DNA of 64,000 nt from Chryseobacterium daeguense DSM 19388 (GCF_000430825.1 NZ_AUMT01000015.1:1-64000), one strand, 5' to 3'. Numbered from the stretch's first letter, positions 1 to 8,736 are shown. Numbers and translations are program-made. Notes: a model not told the origin generated them from the letters alone.

Positions 1-325
1 TGCGTGCACAGAATTTACGTCAATAGTCGGGAAAAATATTACCCGAAGTATGAGTGGAAAGGGAAATTGCTATGATAATGCTGTAGCGGAGAGTTTTTTC
101 AAAACTCTGAAAACCGAACTTGTCTATCAAAATAAATATGAAACTAGAGACCACGCCAAAAACTCTGTGTTTGAATATATAGAAACATTTTACAACACCC
201 AGAGAAGGCATTCAGCTTTAGGAAATTTAACCATAAGAGAGTATCAAAATTTAATGTCTAATCAATCTAAAAATGTAGCATAAAGAGTATATAAATTTTG
301 TCTCAAAAATAGTTGCAAGTTCAAA
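1..325 (+). mobile_element. Right end of an IS3-family insertion sequence (partial)
   Basis: The transposase reading frame stops at 283. The AT-rich stretch that follows contains TGTCTCAAAAATAGTTGCAA (about 299-318), which resembles IS3-group terminal repeats, so the element probably ends near 318-325. The left end and the target duplication are outside the window, so the exact boundary is inferred. The next gene starts at 354, so the insertion may have replaced that gene's native upstream region. Confidence 0.6.
2..283 (+). CDS. IS3-family transposase OrfB, C-terminal part (5' end outside window)
   Basis: The frame is open from base 2 and carries the classic end of an IS3-family integrase. 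The residues [20 protein letters not shown] around bases 50-109 contain the last glutamate of the DDE catalytic triad, followed by a [12 protein letters not shown] block. The ATG at 50 is internal to the domain, so it is not the true start; the first two catalytic Asp residues lie upstream of the window. The protein would cut and join DNA during transposition of its own element. The partner OrfA and the left end cannot be seen, so I cannot say whether the copy is active. Confidence 0.9.
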   Translation, partial: ACTEFTSIVGKNITRSMSGKGNCYDNAVAESFFKTLKTELVYQNKYETRDHAKNSVFEYIETFYNTQRRHSALGNLTIREYQNLMSNQSKNVA

Positions 326-353
326 ACAAAGAATATAACAACATTAACAAGAC

Positions 354-1064
354 ATGAAAAACATCTACGATCCGGATTATGTAAAAAACCTCTTCAACCA
401 CATGTCCGGTTCTTATGAGAGAATGAACTATATCACTTCTTTCGGTTTTTCAATACGGTGGAGAAAGCAGTTTCTTAAAAAATTAGGAAATTCTGACAAA
501 CAACTGAACGTTATCGATCTTCTTTCCGGTCTTGGAGAAAATTGGCTGTATTTAAAGAAATTTTTTCCTAATTCTCAATTTTCTGCCTTGGATTTTTCCG
601 AGATGATGATTGAAAAATCAAAAATAAAATCTCAGAAAATTTTTAATGGAGATTTAACCCTGCTGTGTGAGGATATTCTTCAAAATAAACTACCTTCCGA
701 TTATTATGACATAATTTCCTGTGCTTACGGCTTAAAAACTTTTAATAATGATCAGCTTGAGACTTTTGCAAAAGAAATCAAAAGAATATTAAAAACCGGC
801 GGAAAATTTAGCTTTGTAGAAGTCTCGAAACCTGATAACCAGATTTTATATCTCTTTTACAAACTTTATTTAAGTAAAATAATTCCTGTTTTAGGCAAGC
901 TTTTTTTGGGTGATCCAAGTGATTATAAAATGTTGTGGATTTACACAGAAAAGTTTAACAACAGCAAATCCGTTAAAGATATTTTTGAAAGAAATGGTTT
1001 AAAGGTGACTTATGAAAAGTATTTTTTTGGTTGCGCTTCGGGAATTAATGGTGTAAAAATATAA
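354..1064 (+). CDS. Class I SAM-dependent methyltransferase, UbiE/COQ5-like
   Basis: This is a 236-residue cytoplasmic protein. The N-terminus (YVKNLFNHMSGSYERMNYITSFG, residues about 9-31) matches the opening of UbiE/MenG quinone methyltransferases. Residues 53-62 (VIDLLSGLGE) are a degenerate SAM-binding glycine loop, where the family usually has DxGxGxG. A later block, RILKTGGKFSFVEVSKPDN (about 143-162), fits motif III and its extension. UbiE-type enzymes C-methylate menaquinone or ubiquinone precursors. The poor glycine loop and the location beside an IS make a paralogue with another substrate more likely than the housekeeping MenG. It starts only about 30 bases after the probable IS end and finishes in a shared terminator. 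Confidence 0.75.
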   Translation: MKNIYDPDYVKNLFNHMSGSYERMNYITSFGFSIRWRKQFLKKLGNSDKQLNVIDLLSGLGENWLYLKKFFPNSQFSALDFSEMMIEKSKIKSQKIFNGDLTLLCEDILQNKLPSDYYDIISCAYGLKTFNNDQLETFAKEIKRILKTGGKFSFVEVSKPDNQILYLFYKLYLSKIIPVLGKLFLGDPSDYKMLWIYTEKFNNSKSVKDIFERNGLKVTYEKYFFGCASGINGVKI

Positions 1065-1066
1065 AG

Positions 1067-1085
1067 CCGCAGAAAAATTCTGCGG
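1067..1085. terminator. Bidirectional intrinsic terminator between convergent genes
   Basis: CCGCAGAA (1067-1074) pairs with TTCTGCGG (1078-1085) across a 3-base AAA loop, and there is AT-rich sequence on both sides. It lies between the plus-strand methyltransferase and the minus-strand M1 peptidase and can serve both. Confidence 0.8.
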
Positions 1086-1107
1086 TCTTATATTTTATCT
1101 CCTAAAT

Positions 1108-2943
1108 TTATTTCACTTCCACAAAATTATCCTCCATATTCACATCCGCTATTCTCTGGCTGAAATCTATTCCTAAAACAGACAATTGAGCCTTTGAGTA
1201 AGGCACTGTGATTGAATATTCTTTTTGCGTCCACGGCCAATAAGGCATTGTTTTAAATTCGCCATAAGAATCCTTTTCCTTCCATATATGTGTCATATTT
1301 ATTGGGATCTGATAGGTTACGATCTTTTTATCAGTCGTCATTACACTGAAATCGACAGGCATTGGAACGCCTCCTTTATTCACCAAAGTGATGGTTGTGG
1401 ATTTTGCATCGTATTTTACATCTTTAATTCCGTAATCAATTGTTTTTGTCGTATTGATCCAGTAATTGTGGAACCATTTCAGATCCATTCCTGAAACTTT
1501 CTGGGCAATGTGCAGGAAATCCCTGTCAGAAGGGTGCTTCATACTCCACTGATCATAATATTGTTTCAATGTTTCTGCCAGATTTTGCTCACCCATAATG
1601 TAGCCCATTTGCACCAGGTAAAGCTCCCCTTTTACATAGGAAGCATAGGTATAAGATGTTCCGTTATCGTGATGATCACCCAGCCAGACTGCCGGTTCTT
1701 CGATGCCTTTTTTAATGAAATTCCTGTAAGCATTTAATGAATTTGCAAACGGATTTGGAAGTTCTTCAGGGAACAGCTGATACATTACATAATTTTCAGC
1801 GTAGCTTGTAAAACCTTCATCCATCCACGGGCGCATGGATTCATTAGTTGCCAGCATTTGCTGATACCATGAGTGAGCCCCTTCGTGGGCCATCAAACCC
1901 ATTAAATCTTTGATATTCTTTGCTTCACCTAAAATCATGGTACACATACCGTATTCCATTCCCCCGTCACCTCCTTGAATAAAAGCGTAAGTCGGATAAA
2001 CAGACTTCCCGAAATGAGAGTTCATCAGCTGAAAATATTTCGTAACGTAAGGCTGAACTTCTTCCCAAACTTTTGTTTTATCATTATTCTGATACACCAA
2101 AAAAACTTTCGGGCCTTGAGGAACATCAAAACTTTTTACAATATAATCTCTGTCTGCACTCCAGGCAAAATCCAGCATATTTTTCGCTGTCCATCGCCAT
2201 GTTGCTTTATTTTTTTCTGCTTTAATTTTAGCGTTGGCATCATAGCCTTTTACTTCTGTAGGATTTTCAAGAATTCCTCCTGCTCCTACTACATAATCTT
2301 TGTTGATTTTAATGGTTACGTCAAAATCTGAGAAAGGTGCATGAAATTCTCTTCCGATATAATCGAAAGTTGCCCAGCCATCGTAGTCATATTCTGCGAT
2401 TTTCGGGTACCATTGGGTCATGGTCATATCCACTCCTTCTTTGTTGTTTCTTCCGCTTCTCCTGATCTGCTGAGGTATTACAGCATCCCAATCCATTGTG
2501 AAAGTGGTGGTTGAATTTGGCTTAATCGGTTCTGCCAGATATACTTTCATGATGGTTTCCTGGATTTCAAATTTAAGGTCTTTTCCGTTTTGCTTGATCC
2601 AGTGAATATTTTGCGCTCCTTCCTGATCTTTCGGAATGGAAGCCAATCTTGAAATTCCGTCTTTCTGCAATCTTGAATCACCATTTTTACCCTGCCCCGC
2701 GACCCTCTGATCCATCATGGAATCAGGTTTAAAAGCGTTCCAATACAGATGAAAATAAACGACTTTGAGCTCGTCCGGAGAATTGTTGGTATAGGTTAAA
2801 GTCTGATTTCCCTGATAGGTAAATTTTTCAGCGTTCACATCAATATCCATCTTGTACTTCGCAGCTTGCTGATAATAAGCTCCCTGCTGAGCCTGAAATT
2901 GAGAAATGATAAACGCAAACAGGATTGCAACCGATTTTTTCAT
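1108..2943 (-). CDS. M1-family (gluzincin) metallopeptidase, exported
   Basis: This 611-residue protein begins with a signal peptide (MKKSVAILFAFIISQFQAQ). It carries the M1 peptidase hallmarks: a GGMEYG substrate-binding motif (family GxMEN), then HEGAHSW at about residues 353-359 as the HExxH zinc site, and WMDEGFTSYAENY with the third zinc-ligand Glu about 19 residues later. The N-terminal half has the beta-rich aminopeptidase-N domain. It should trim N-terminal residues from peptides in the periplasm or at the cell surface. The length is short for aminopeptidase N and typical of the Bacteroidota M1 proteins that lack the large C-terminal helical domain. It stands alone, convergent with the methyltransferase. 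Confidence 0.92.
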   Translation of the reverse strand: MKKSVAILFAFIISQFQAQQGAYYQQAAKYKMDIDVNAEKFTYQGNQTLTYTNNSPDELKVVYFHLYWNAFKPDSMMDQRVAGQGKNGDSRLQKDGISRLASIPKDQEGAQNIHWIKQNGKDLKFEIQETIMKVYLAEPIKPNSTTTFTMDWDAVIPQQIRRSGRNNKEGVDMTMTQWYPKIAEYDYDGWATFDYIGREFHAPFSDFDVTIKINKDYVVGAGGILENPTEVKGYDANAKIKAEKNKATWRWTAKNMLDFAWSADRDYIVKSFDVPQGPKVFLVYQNNDKTKVWEEVQPYVTKYFQLMNSHFGKSVYPTYAFIQGGDGGMEYGMCTMILGEAKNIKDLMGLMAHEGAHSWYQQMLATNESMRPWMDEGFTSYAENYVMYQLFPEELPNPFANSLNAYRNFIKKGIEEPAVWLGDHHDNGTSYTYASYVKGELYLVQMGYIMGEQNLAETLKQYYDQWSMKHPSDRDFLHIAQKVSGMDLKWFHNYWINTTKTIDYGIKDVKYDAKSTTITLVNKGGVPMPVDFSVMTTDKKIVTYQIPINMTHIWKEKDSYGEFKTMPYWPWTQKEYSITVPYSKAQLSVLGIDFSQRIADVNMEDNFVEVK

Positions 2944-3095
2944 TTAAAATTTTTATTTTTTCTAAAGATATGTATTTTAAATAAGACCCTAAAATGTGGA
3001 GTTATTTTGTTTAAAAACGATTATCACAAACATTCACACAATTTCAGACAGAAATAAAATTAGTGTTATTCGTAAAATTATTCGTGTGATTTGTG

Positions 3096-3560
3096 TTAGT
3101 TTAACAATTTTTTAATCAAAGTGATCTGGCCCAAATGATAATAAGCGTGCTCTATCATTCCGTCAATATTTCTTAAATACGTTCCGTATTTTTCATCAAC
3201 AAAAACTTCATTCATTTTAGAATCGGGCATTTGTTCTAATAAGGCTGCAAATTTTTCAGAATCATTCCAAAGCTTGTTCAATAACTCTTGCCACTGCTCC
3301 TGAGATTCAATCGGCGGAAGGTCGAAACTGTATTGATCCCTAATTTCCAAATCGCCGCCTTCAAAGACATTTATTAATCCCGCAATATAATAATCAATAT
3401 GAAAAGTGAGCATGGCAATGGTATTTAAAGATCCTATTTTTGTGGTTGCCTGTTCGAAAGTGACCGTTGAAAGCTGGTCTTTAAAATTGGTATTCGCAAT
3501 CCAAAGCCCGTCAAGAAGGACTTCCCGAAATCTTTTTGCTAATTGTGAAGTTGAGCTCAT
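3096..3560 (-). CDS. DinB-like / DUF1572-type four-helix protein
   Basis: This is a 154-residue soluble protein without a signal peptide. The helical pattern and the spaced histidines (HIDYY near residue 54, and HAYYHLGQI near 138-146) match the metal-binding triad of the DinB/YfiT superfamily, which in Bacteroidota is often labelled DUF1572 or DinB family. Members bind a divalent metal; some are thiol-dependent S-transferases, but for this subgroup the reaction is unknown. The gene is monocistronic, followed by spacer to the M1 gene and preceded by two palindromic repeats. Confidence 0.7.
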   Translation of the reverse strand: MSSTSQLAKRFREVLLDGLWIANTNFKDQLSTVTFEQATTKIGSLNTIAMLTFHIDYYIAGLINVFEGGDLEIRDQYSFDLPPIESQEQWQELLNKLWNDSEKFAALLEQMPDSKMNEVFVDEKYGTYLRNIDGMIEHAYYHLGQITLIKKLLN

Positions 3561-3609
3561 TGTTTTTAATTTTTTTAAAGATAATATTTTTTGTGCTGAA
3601 AGCTAAAAA

Positions 3610-3640
3610 CCCTTGTCAAGGTTTAAAACCTTGACAAGGG
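3610..3640. repeat. 31-bp perfect palindrome, copy 1 of a tandem pair
   Basis: A 15-base arm beginning CCCTTGTCAAGGTTT (3610-3624) is mirrored exactly by AAACCTTGACAAGGG (3626-3640) around one central base. It shares the core CAAGGTTTTAAAACCTTG type with the palindrome at 3660-3690. Confidence 0.9.
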
Positions 3641-3659
3641 TATGATTTGAAAACAAAAA

Positions 3660-3690
3660 ATCCTTCAAGGTTTTAAAAACCTTGAAGGAT
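3660..3690. repeat. 31-bp perfect palindrome, copy 2; may also act as terminator
   Basis: ATCCTTCAAGGTTTT (3660-3674) is mirrored by AAAACCTTGAAGGAT (3676-3690) around one base. It lies just downstream of the stop codon of the minus-strand gene 3717-5408, so it could end that transcript. The near-zero loop and the paired related copy argue for a REP-like interspersed repeat as well. Confidence 0.85.
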
Positions 3691-3716
3691 TAGACTGATT
3701 TTAATTTCAAAAAAAA

Positions 3717-5408
3717 TTATTTTTGAGAAGAAATTTCCTTCTTTCCGCTCTGTAAAATCTTCTCCAGAATTCTTAAAGTAATAAGATACGTCGGTTTTAC
3801 ACCTGTTAATCCCAAACCTCCCGAAGAAAGTGTACTTCCTGTTTCCAAAGGATTATCCGAAGCATAATACGCATAGCAGACAAATAAATCTGGTGCAATA
3901 TGATGCCTGATCTTAGATGCCACCTGAATAGCTTTCTGATAATGAGCTCCCTCCATTTCAAGGCCGATCGCCTTCCATGAAGTGTTCATAAAATAAGAAA
4001 GAATGTCCCTGTTTTGAAGCGAAGTTCCCAACACTGTAATCATCGGCCCTTCGAAAGCTTTTAATTCTTCATCTTTGAAATCTTCAAGCTTTAATGCATT
4101 TTCAAAAGGATAGTTATCTGCAGTTCCTTCAAAAATATGAGAAGTAGGAATCATGATATCTCCTTTTCCCCCGGCAAGAATTCCTGCTTTACCCATGATG
4201 GAAACGGATTTCACTTTCATCATATACACCTCACCTTTTTGCTCGAAAGGCCTTAACAATTCGTCCATTACCTCATAAGCCTGCTCTCCGAAGGCATAGT
4301 CAAAAACCATGATGACATCATCTCCGCCGTATTTTATATGACCAAAAGGGGTATTTTTAAGATTGGTTTTGCTTAAATCTATAATTTGAACGTCGATATT
4401 ACTTCCGCTCTTATCATTAATATAAATCAGACCTTCTTCCAAAGCATATTTCGAAACCTTGTCGCGAAGTTCTTTTTTATCAGAAATTTCGCCATAGAGT
4501 TTATAATCAACTTCTTTGTGGTCTTTTTTCTTTAATGCATCATTCGCATACAGCATATTTTTCACTGAGTGCATATTGGCAGAAATTATATGCAGCGGGC
4601 GCATGTGAAGATCATTTTCAAATAAAACTTCTTTCACCTTATTCGCCCATTTTTCTCCAAAATAATGATGCCCTACCCTTTCCTTTAATATAGCACTGAA
4701 GTGAATTTCTCTTTCTCTCGTCTGTTTTGCATCTTCCAGACTTACTTTTGCTAAGTTGTAAATGATTTTGAATAAACGGTCAGGGTTTTTATCATCCCCA
4801 AAAGTGTTGTAAGCATTCAATGTTTCATCGAAAGTTCTTCCTAATAAAGAAGATAAATGAATCAAAGCAACTTCTTTTTCTCTCCTGCTGAATTTTTTTT
4901 CACCTTTTACTACTTCTTCGATAATTTTAAAGGCGCGTGTGGGTTTCCAGTTTTCATCCTGGATGAAAGCCAGATTACGAACTTTATCCGCTTCTATAAA
5001 TAAGAAGGTAAGGTGAGTAAGAATATCATAGATTTCGGAACGTCCCAAAAGAACTTCAATGTTCATCTGGTGTTCGTCTATTCTGTAACAGTTTCTTCTT
5101 CTCTTTTTAGGGACAATGGGCTCGAAGCTTCCTTTATCAAAACCCTCATCTGATGTAAGATGAATAAAAGCGCATTCTTCAATTCCCTCCGGAAGCCTGT
5201 CTAAAACATACATCAAACCATTCAGTTCCAACTTGCTCGGAATGTTCATGCTTCCGTAAATCTCCGGATTAATGGTCTTCAACAAACTTCTGATACTTTC
5301 TCCTGAAACACCGGCAGGTTTAAAAAAACCTCTGTAAAAGAGGTGTCTCATAGAAATATACAATCTTTCAATTGCTTCCGTTGTTTCTCTTGCTCTAGAA
5401 TTTGTCAT
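3717..5408 (-). CDS. DUF6909-like protein with C-terminal nucleoside-phosphorylase-like domain
   Basis: The product is about 563 residues long. An upstream ATG at 5447 is rejected because a good -7 box (TATATTTG on the minus strand, 5424-5431) lies between it and the ATG at 5408. The N-terminal 300 residues are helical with no motif I can name. The C-terminal part has GKAGILAGGKGDIMIPTSH (a phosphorylase-like AGGL...GDIVI block), then IGLEMEGAHYQKAI, the ME-acidic signature that binds ribose in MTA/SAH nucleosidases and purine nucleoside phosphorylases, and a GSTLSSGG loop. This suggests an enzyme acting on a nucleoside or nucleotide. I recall similar Chryseobacterium proteins labelled DUF6909, but that name is from memory. 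No signal peptide; monocistronic. Confidence 0.65.
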   Translation of the reverse strand: MTNSRARETTEAIERLYISMRHLFYRGFFKPAGVSGESIRSLLKTINPEIYGSMNIPSKLELNGLMYVLDRLPEGIEECAFIHLTSDEGFDKGSFEPIVPKKRRRNCYRIDEHQMNIEVLLGRSEIYDILTHLTFLFIEADKVRNLAFIQDENWKPTRAFKIIEEVVKGEKKFSRREKEVALIHLSSLLGRTFDETLNAYNTFGDDKNPDRLFKIIYNLAKVSLEDAKQTREREIHFSAILKERVGHHYFGEKWANKVKEVLFENDLHMRPLHIISANMHSVKNMLYANDALKKKDHKEVDYKLYGEISDKKELRDKVSKYALEEGLIYINDKSGSNIDVQIIDLSKTNLKNTPFGHIKYGGDDVIMVFDYAFGEQAYEVMDELLRPFEQKGEVYMMKVKSVSIMGKAGILAGGKGDIMIPTSHIFEGTADNYPFENALKLEDFKDEELKAFEGPMITVLGTSLQNRDILSYFMNTSWKAIGLEMEGAHYQKAIQVASKIRHHIAPDLFVCYAYYASDNPLETGSTLSSGGLGLTGVKPTYLITLRILEKILQSGKKEISSQK

Positions 5409-5423
5409 AAAATAAATTTCACA

Positions 5424-5431
5424 CAAATATA
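5424..5431 (-). promoter_or_regulatory. -7 box of the DUF6909-like gene
   Basis: TATATTTG on the minus strand fits the Bacteroidota TAnnTTTG consensus. It puts transcription start near 5417-5420, downstream of the alternative ATG at 5447, and so decides the start codon. Confidence 0.7.
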
Positions 5432-5545
5432 CGAAATATCGAGGCAAGTTATTTTAAGTATCTTTTAATAAACAATTTAACCTGATAATGTTTATTTTAA
5501 AAGTATTATGTTAGCTGTTTCTTTTTAATTTGCTTAAATTTAGTC

Positions 5546-6352
5546 ATGATGAAAACCATTTTATACCTTACAGACTTTTATTATCAGGCAAAAGGAAGGG
5601 AATATTTCAGGGAAGACCTTTATATAACTTCAAAGCTTAAGGAGCATTTTAATATCCTGATCGGGCACCCGCACCAAGTTAATAGCTACCTGGATGTTGC
5701 CGATATTATCATTTTTAGAAATACGGGATCTGTTTTAAATTACGAACACTATTTTAATGAATTCGTACACCATACAAAAGAGAAAAACATCTTCACGTTC
5801 AATTCATTCGACGGAAAAGGAGACCAGCAAGGAAAAGATTATTTGATTTCTTTAACAACAGAAAACTATCCCGTAATTCCTACAATAGACCGAATAGAAG
5901 ATATAGACACGTTAGGATCTTGTGAAAAATATATGGTTAAGAACAAAAAAGGAGCCGATTCTATCGGTCAGGAAGTTGTAACAAAAAGTGAACTAAATAA
6001 TGTAGACTTAAATAATAAAATCGTCCAGCCTTATTTAGATTTTATGTATGAAGTTTCATTTTATTATTTGAATAATGAATTTCAATATGCCCTCTACGCC
6101 AAAGACAAAACAAAAAGATGGGAACTCACAGAGTATATCCCCAGCCAAGAAGACCTACGGTTTGCAAACACTTTTATACAATGGAATGGCTTAACCAGAG
6201 GGATAACAAGAATCGACGGGTGCAGATTAAAAGACCATTCTCTTCAGCTTGTGGAGCTTGAAGACCTCAACCCCTATTTATCATTGGATGTTCTGACCGA
6301 AGAAAAAAGGATAGATTTTATCGATAAATGGATTAAACTTTTATCTTTTTAA
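5546..6352 (+). CDS. ATP-grasp-fold ligase-like protein (DcsG/RimK-type)
   Basis: This is a 268-residue soluble protein. Blocks in order look like the ATP-grasp fold: an N-terminal Rossmann-like part (ILYLTDFYYQ...), YMVKNKKGADSIGQ at about residues 130-143 (nucleotide-binding lysine), IVQPYLDFMYEVSFYY at about 160-175, and RITRIDGCRLKDHSLQLVEL followed by EDLNPYLSL near the C-terminus, which corresponds to the metal-binding E..N motif. Such enzymes join a carboxylate to an amine or thiol via an acyl phosphate; DcsG of cycloserine biosynthesis is a family relative. The substrate is unknown. It starts ATGATG, so either Met is possible. Glutamine synthetase follows 130 bases downstream under its own promoter, so no operon is implied. 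Confidence 0.65.
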   Translation: MMKTILYLTDFYYQAKGREYFREDLYITSKLKEHFNILIGHPHQVNSYLDVADIIIFRNTGSVLNYEHYFNEFVHHTKEKNIFTFNSFDGKGDQQGKDYLISLTTENYPVIPTIDRIEDIDTLGSCEKYMVKNKKGADSIGQEVVTKSELNNVDLNNKIVQPYLDFMYEVSFYYLNNEFQYALYAKDKTKRWELTEYIPSQEDLRFANTFIQWNGLTRGITRIDGCRLKDHSLQLVELEDLNPYLSLDVLTEEKRIDFIDKWIKLLSF

Positions 6353-6456
6353 AACAAACCCCTTTTTTAATCAAATTTATTACTTAAAATTTAGTTAAAT
6401 TTTAAAAACACCCCTTAAATTTTTAGGGTAAAAAATTTTTCAATTCATTTTTTTTG

Positions 6457-6464
6457 TAAATTTG
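6457..6464 (+). promoter_or_regulatory. -7 box of glnN
   Basis: TAAATTTG lies 20 bases before the ATG. No good TTTG -33 box is visible at the expected distance; the upstream region is a run of A and T. Confidence 0.7.
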
Positions 6465-6484
6465 CCCCGTAAAAATTAACCTAT

Positions 6485-8680
6485 ATGTCAACTTTAAGAT
6501 TCAAAGCGTTAGAAACTTTACCATTCAAGGACTTTAGAAGAGATAACTCGGTTGAAGTTCCTGTAAAATTGTCAGAATTATTCTGTCAGAATGTTTTCTC
6601 AGAAGAAACAATGAGAGAATATTTAACAAAAGAAGCATTCCAGTCTATTATGGATGCGGTAAAAAAAGGAACTAAAATCCAAAGACACATTGCAGACCAG
6701 GTAGCAGTAGCTATGAAAGACTGGGCAATGAGTAAAGGAGTAACTCACTACACTCACTGGTTTCAGCCTTTGACAGGAAGCACTGCAGAAAAGCACGACT
6801 CTTTCTTTACCCCTATCGAAGGAGGGAGAGCCATTGAAAGATTCAGCGGAAACTTATTGATCCAGCAGGAGCCGGACGCATCTTCTTTCCCGAACGGTGG
6901 TATCAGAAACACTTTCGAAGCTAGAGGTTATACAGCTTGGGATCCTACTTCTCCGGCATTCATTATGGGAACTACTTTATGTATTCCTTCCATCTTCATC
7001 TCTTATACAGGAGAAACTTTAGATTATAAAGCACCTCTTTTAAGAGCATTGAACGCTGTGGACGAAGCTGCAACTAATGTAATGCAGTATTTCGACAAAA
7101 ATGTAACAAAAGTAACTCCTACTTTAGGTTGGGAGCAAGAATATTTCCTGGTAGATTCAGCATTATACCAATCTCGTCCGGATCTTGTATTAACAGGGAA
7201 AACTTTGCTTGGACACTCTCCTGCAAAAGGACAGCAATTGGATGACCATTATTTCGGTTCTATTCCTACAAGAGTAATGAACTTCATGAAAGAATTGGAG
7301 ATCGAATGTATGAAGCTGGGCATCCCTGTAACAACAAGACACAACGAGGTAGCACCAAACCAATTTGAGCTGGCTCCAATGTTCGAAGAAGTAAACGTTG
7401 CAGTAGACCACAACTCTTTATTGATGGATCTTATGGCAAGAATTGCTCACAGACACCATTTCCATATTTTATTCCACGAAAAGCCATTCGCAGGAGTAAA
7501 CGGAAGCGGAAAGCACAACAACTGGTCTTTAGCAACAGATACAGGTGAAAACCTTTTAAGCCCGGGAAAAAATCCTAAGAAAAACTTACAGTTCTTAACG
7601 TTCTTTGTAAACACTATTAAAGCTGTTCACGAATACGCTGACCTTTTAAGAGCAAGTATCGCGTCTGCAAGCAACGACCACAGATTGGGTGCAAACGAAG
7701 CGCCGCCGGCGATTATTTCAGTATTTATCGGAAGCCAGCTGTTCAGAGTTTTGGAAGAGCTTGAAAAAGTAACGGAAGGAAAACTTTCTCCGGACGAAAA
7801 AACAGATTTAAAACTAAATGTAGTCGGAAAAATCCCTGAAATTTTGTTGGACAATACTGACAGAAACAGAACTTCTCCATTCGCATTTACAGGAAATAAA
7901 TTCGAAATCAGAGCGGTAGGTTCTTCTGCAAACTGTGCAGAATCTATGACGGTAATGAATACTATAGCAGCGAAGCAATTGAATGATTTCAAAAAAGAAG
8001 TAGATGCTTTAATTGAAACAGGTCTTAAGAAAGATGAAGCGATCTTCAACGTGTTGAGAGAATACATCAAGCAGTGTAAAAACATCATGTTTGAAGGAGA
8101 CGGATATTCTGATGACTGGGCAAAAGAAGCTAAAAAGAGAGGTTTAAACAACTTAAAAACTACTCCGGAAGCCCTTAAACAGGAAATGGATAAGAAATTC
8201 TTAGCTCTTTACGAAGAAATGGGAATTTTCACTCACAGAGAAGTTGAAGCAAGAAACGAAATCAAATTAGAAAAATATTCTACAGTTATTGATATTGAAG
8301 CAAGAGTTTTAAGCGATATCGCAAGAAACCACATTATTCCTTCTGCTTTAAATTATCAGAACAGATTAATTGAAAACGTAAAAGGTCTTAAAGAAATTTT
8401 CGGAGACAAAGAATTCAAAACATTAGCGAAAGAGCAAATGAGCTTAATTACTAATATTTCTGAAAACGTTTCTAAAATCAAATTAGGTGTAGAAGACCTT
8501 ATCAAATCCAGAGAAGCAGCAAAAGCTGTGTCTGACAGCCAAAAACAGGCAGAAGAATACTGCAACAAGGTAAAACCTCTTTTTGATATCATCAGAGAAG
8601 CTTCTGACGATCTTGAAATGATGGTGGATGATGAGCTTTGGCCAATGACGAAATATAGAGAAATGTTATTTACAAAGTAA
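6485..8680 (+). CDS. glnN: Type III glutamine synthetase (GSIII)
   Basis: This 731-residue cytoplasmic enzyme condenses ammonium and glutamate to glutamine with ATP. The length is that of GSIII (about 700-730), much longer than GSI or GSII. Key blocks are RHNEVAPNQFELAPMFE at about residues 283-299 (substrate and metal binding), HILFHEKPFAGVNGSGKHNN at about 329-348 (the ATP-binding KPxxGxNGSGxH signature), and NRTSPFAFTGNKFEIRAVGS around 460-480. The long C-terminal helical extension to residue 731 is typical of the GSIII subfamily. It has its own promoter and a strong terminator at 8709. GSIII is the usual glutamine synthetase of Bacteroidota; the partner gdhA starts at 63620. Confidence 0.97.
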   Translation: MSTLRFKALETLPFKDFRRDNSVEVPVKLSELFCQNVFSEETMREYLTKEAFQSIMDAVKKGTKIQRHIADQVAVAMKDWAMSKGVTHYTHWFQPLTGSTAEKHDSFFTPIEGGRAIERFSGNLLIQQEPDASSFPNGGIRNTFEARGYTAWDPTSPAFIMGTTLCIPSIFISYTGETLDYKAPLLRALNAVDEAATNVMQYFDKNVTKVTPTLGWEQEYFLVDSALYQSRPDLVLTGKTLLGHSPAKGQQLDDHYFGSIPTRVMNFMKELEIECMKLGIPVTTRHNEVAPNQFELAPMFEEVNVAVDHNSLLMDLMARIAHRHHFHILFHEKPFAGVNGSGKHNNWSLATDTGENLLSPGKNPKKNLQFLTFFVNTIKAVHEYADLLRASIASASNDHRLGANEAPPAIISVFIGSQLFRVLEELEKVTEGKLSPDEKTDLKLNVVGKIPEILLDNTDRNRTSPFAFTGNKFEIRAVGSSANCAESMTVMNTIAAKQLNDFKKEVDALIETGLKKDEAIFNVLREYIKQCKNIMFEGDGYSDDWAKEAKKRGLNNLKTTPEALKQEMDKKFLALYEEMGIFTHREVEARNEIKLEKYSTVIDIEARVLSDIARNHIIPSALNYQNRLIENVKGLKEIFGDKEFKTLAKEQMSLITNISENVSKIKLGVEDLIKSREAAKAVSDSQKQAEEYCNKVKPLFDIIREASDDLEMMVDDELWPMTKYREMLFTK

Positions 8681-8708
8681 CATCTGTAAAGTTCCATATT
8701 AGTTAAAT

Positions 8709-8736
8709 TCCCCGGTGTTTTCCGGGGATTTTTTTT
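8709..8736 (+). terminator. Intrinsic terminator of glnN
   Basis: TCCCCGG (8709-8715) pairs with CCGGGGA (8722-8728) around TGTTTT, followed by a run of eight T. Confidence 0.9.

Noticed and set aside
5409..5447. Longer N-terminus of the DUF6909-like protein from ATG 5447
   Set aside because: The best -7 box (5424-5431, minus strand) lies inside this extension, so the ATG would not be transcribed.
7627..8151. Minus-strand frame of 174 codons inside glnN
   Set aside because: Antisense to a highly conserved enzyme with no promoter or family motif.
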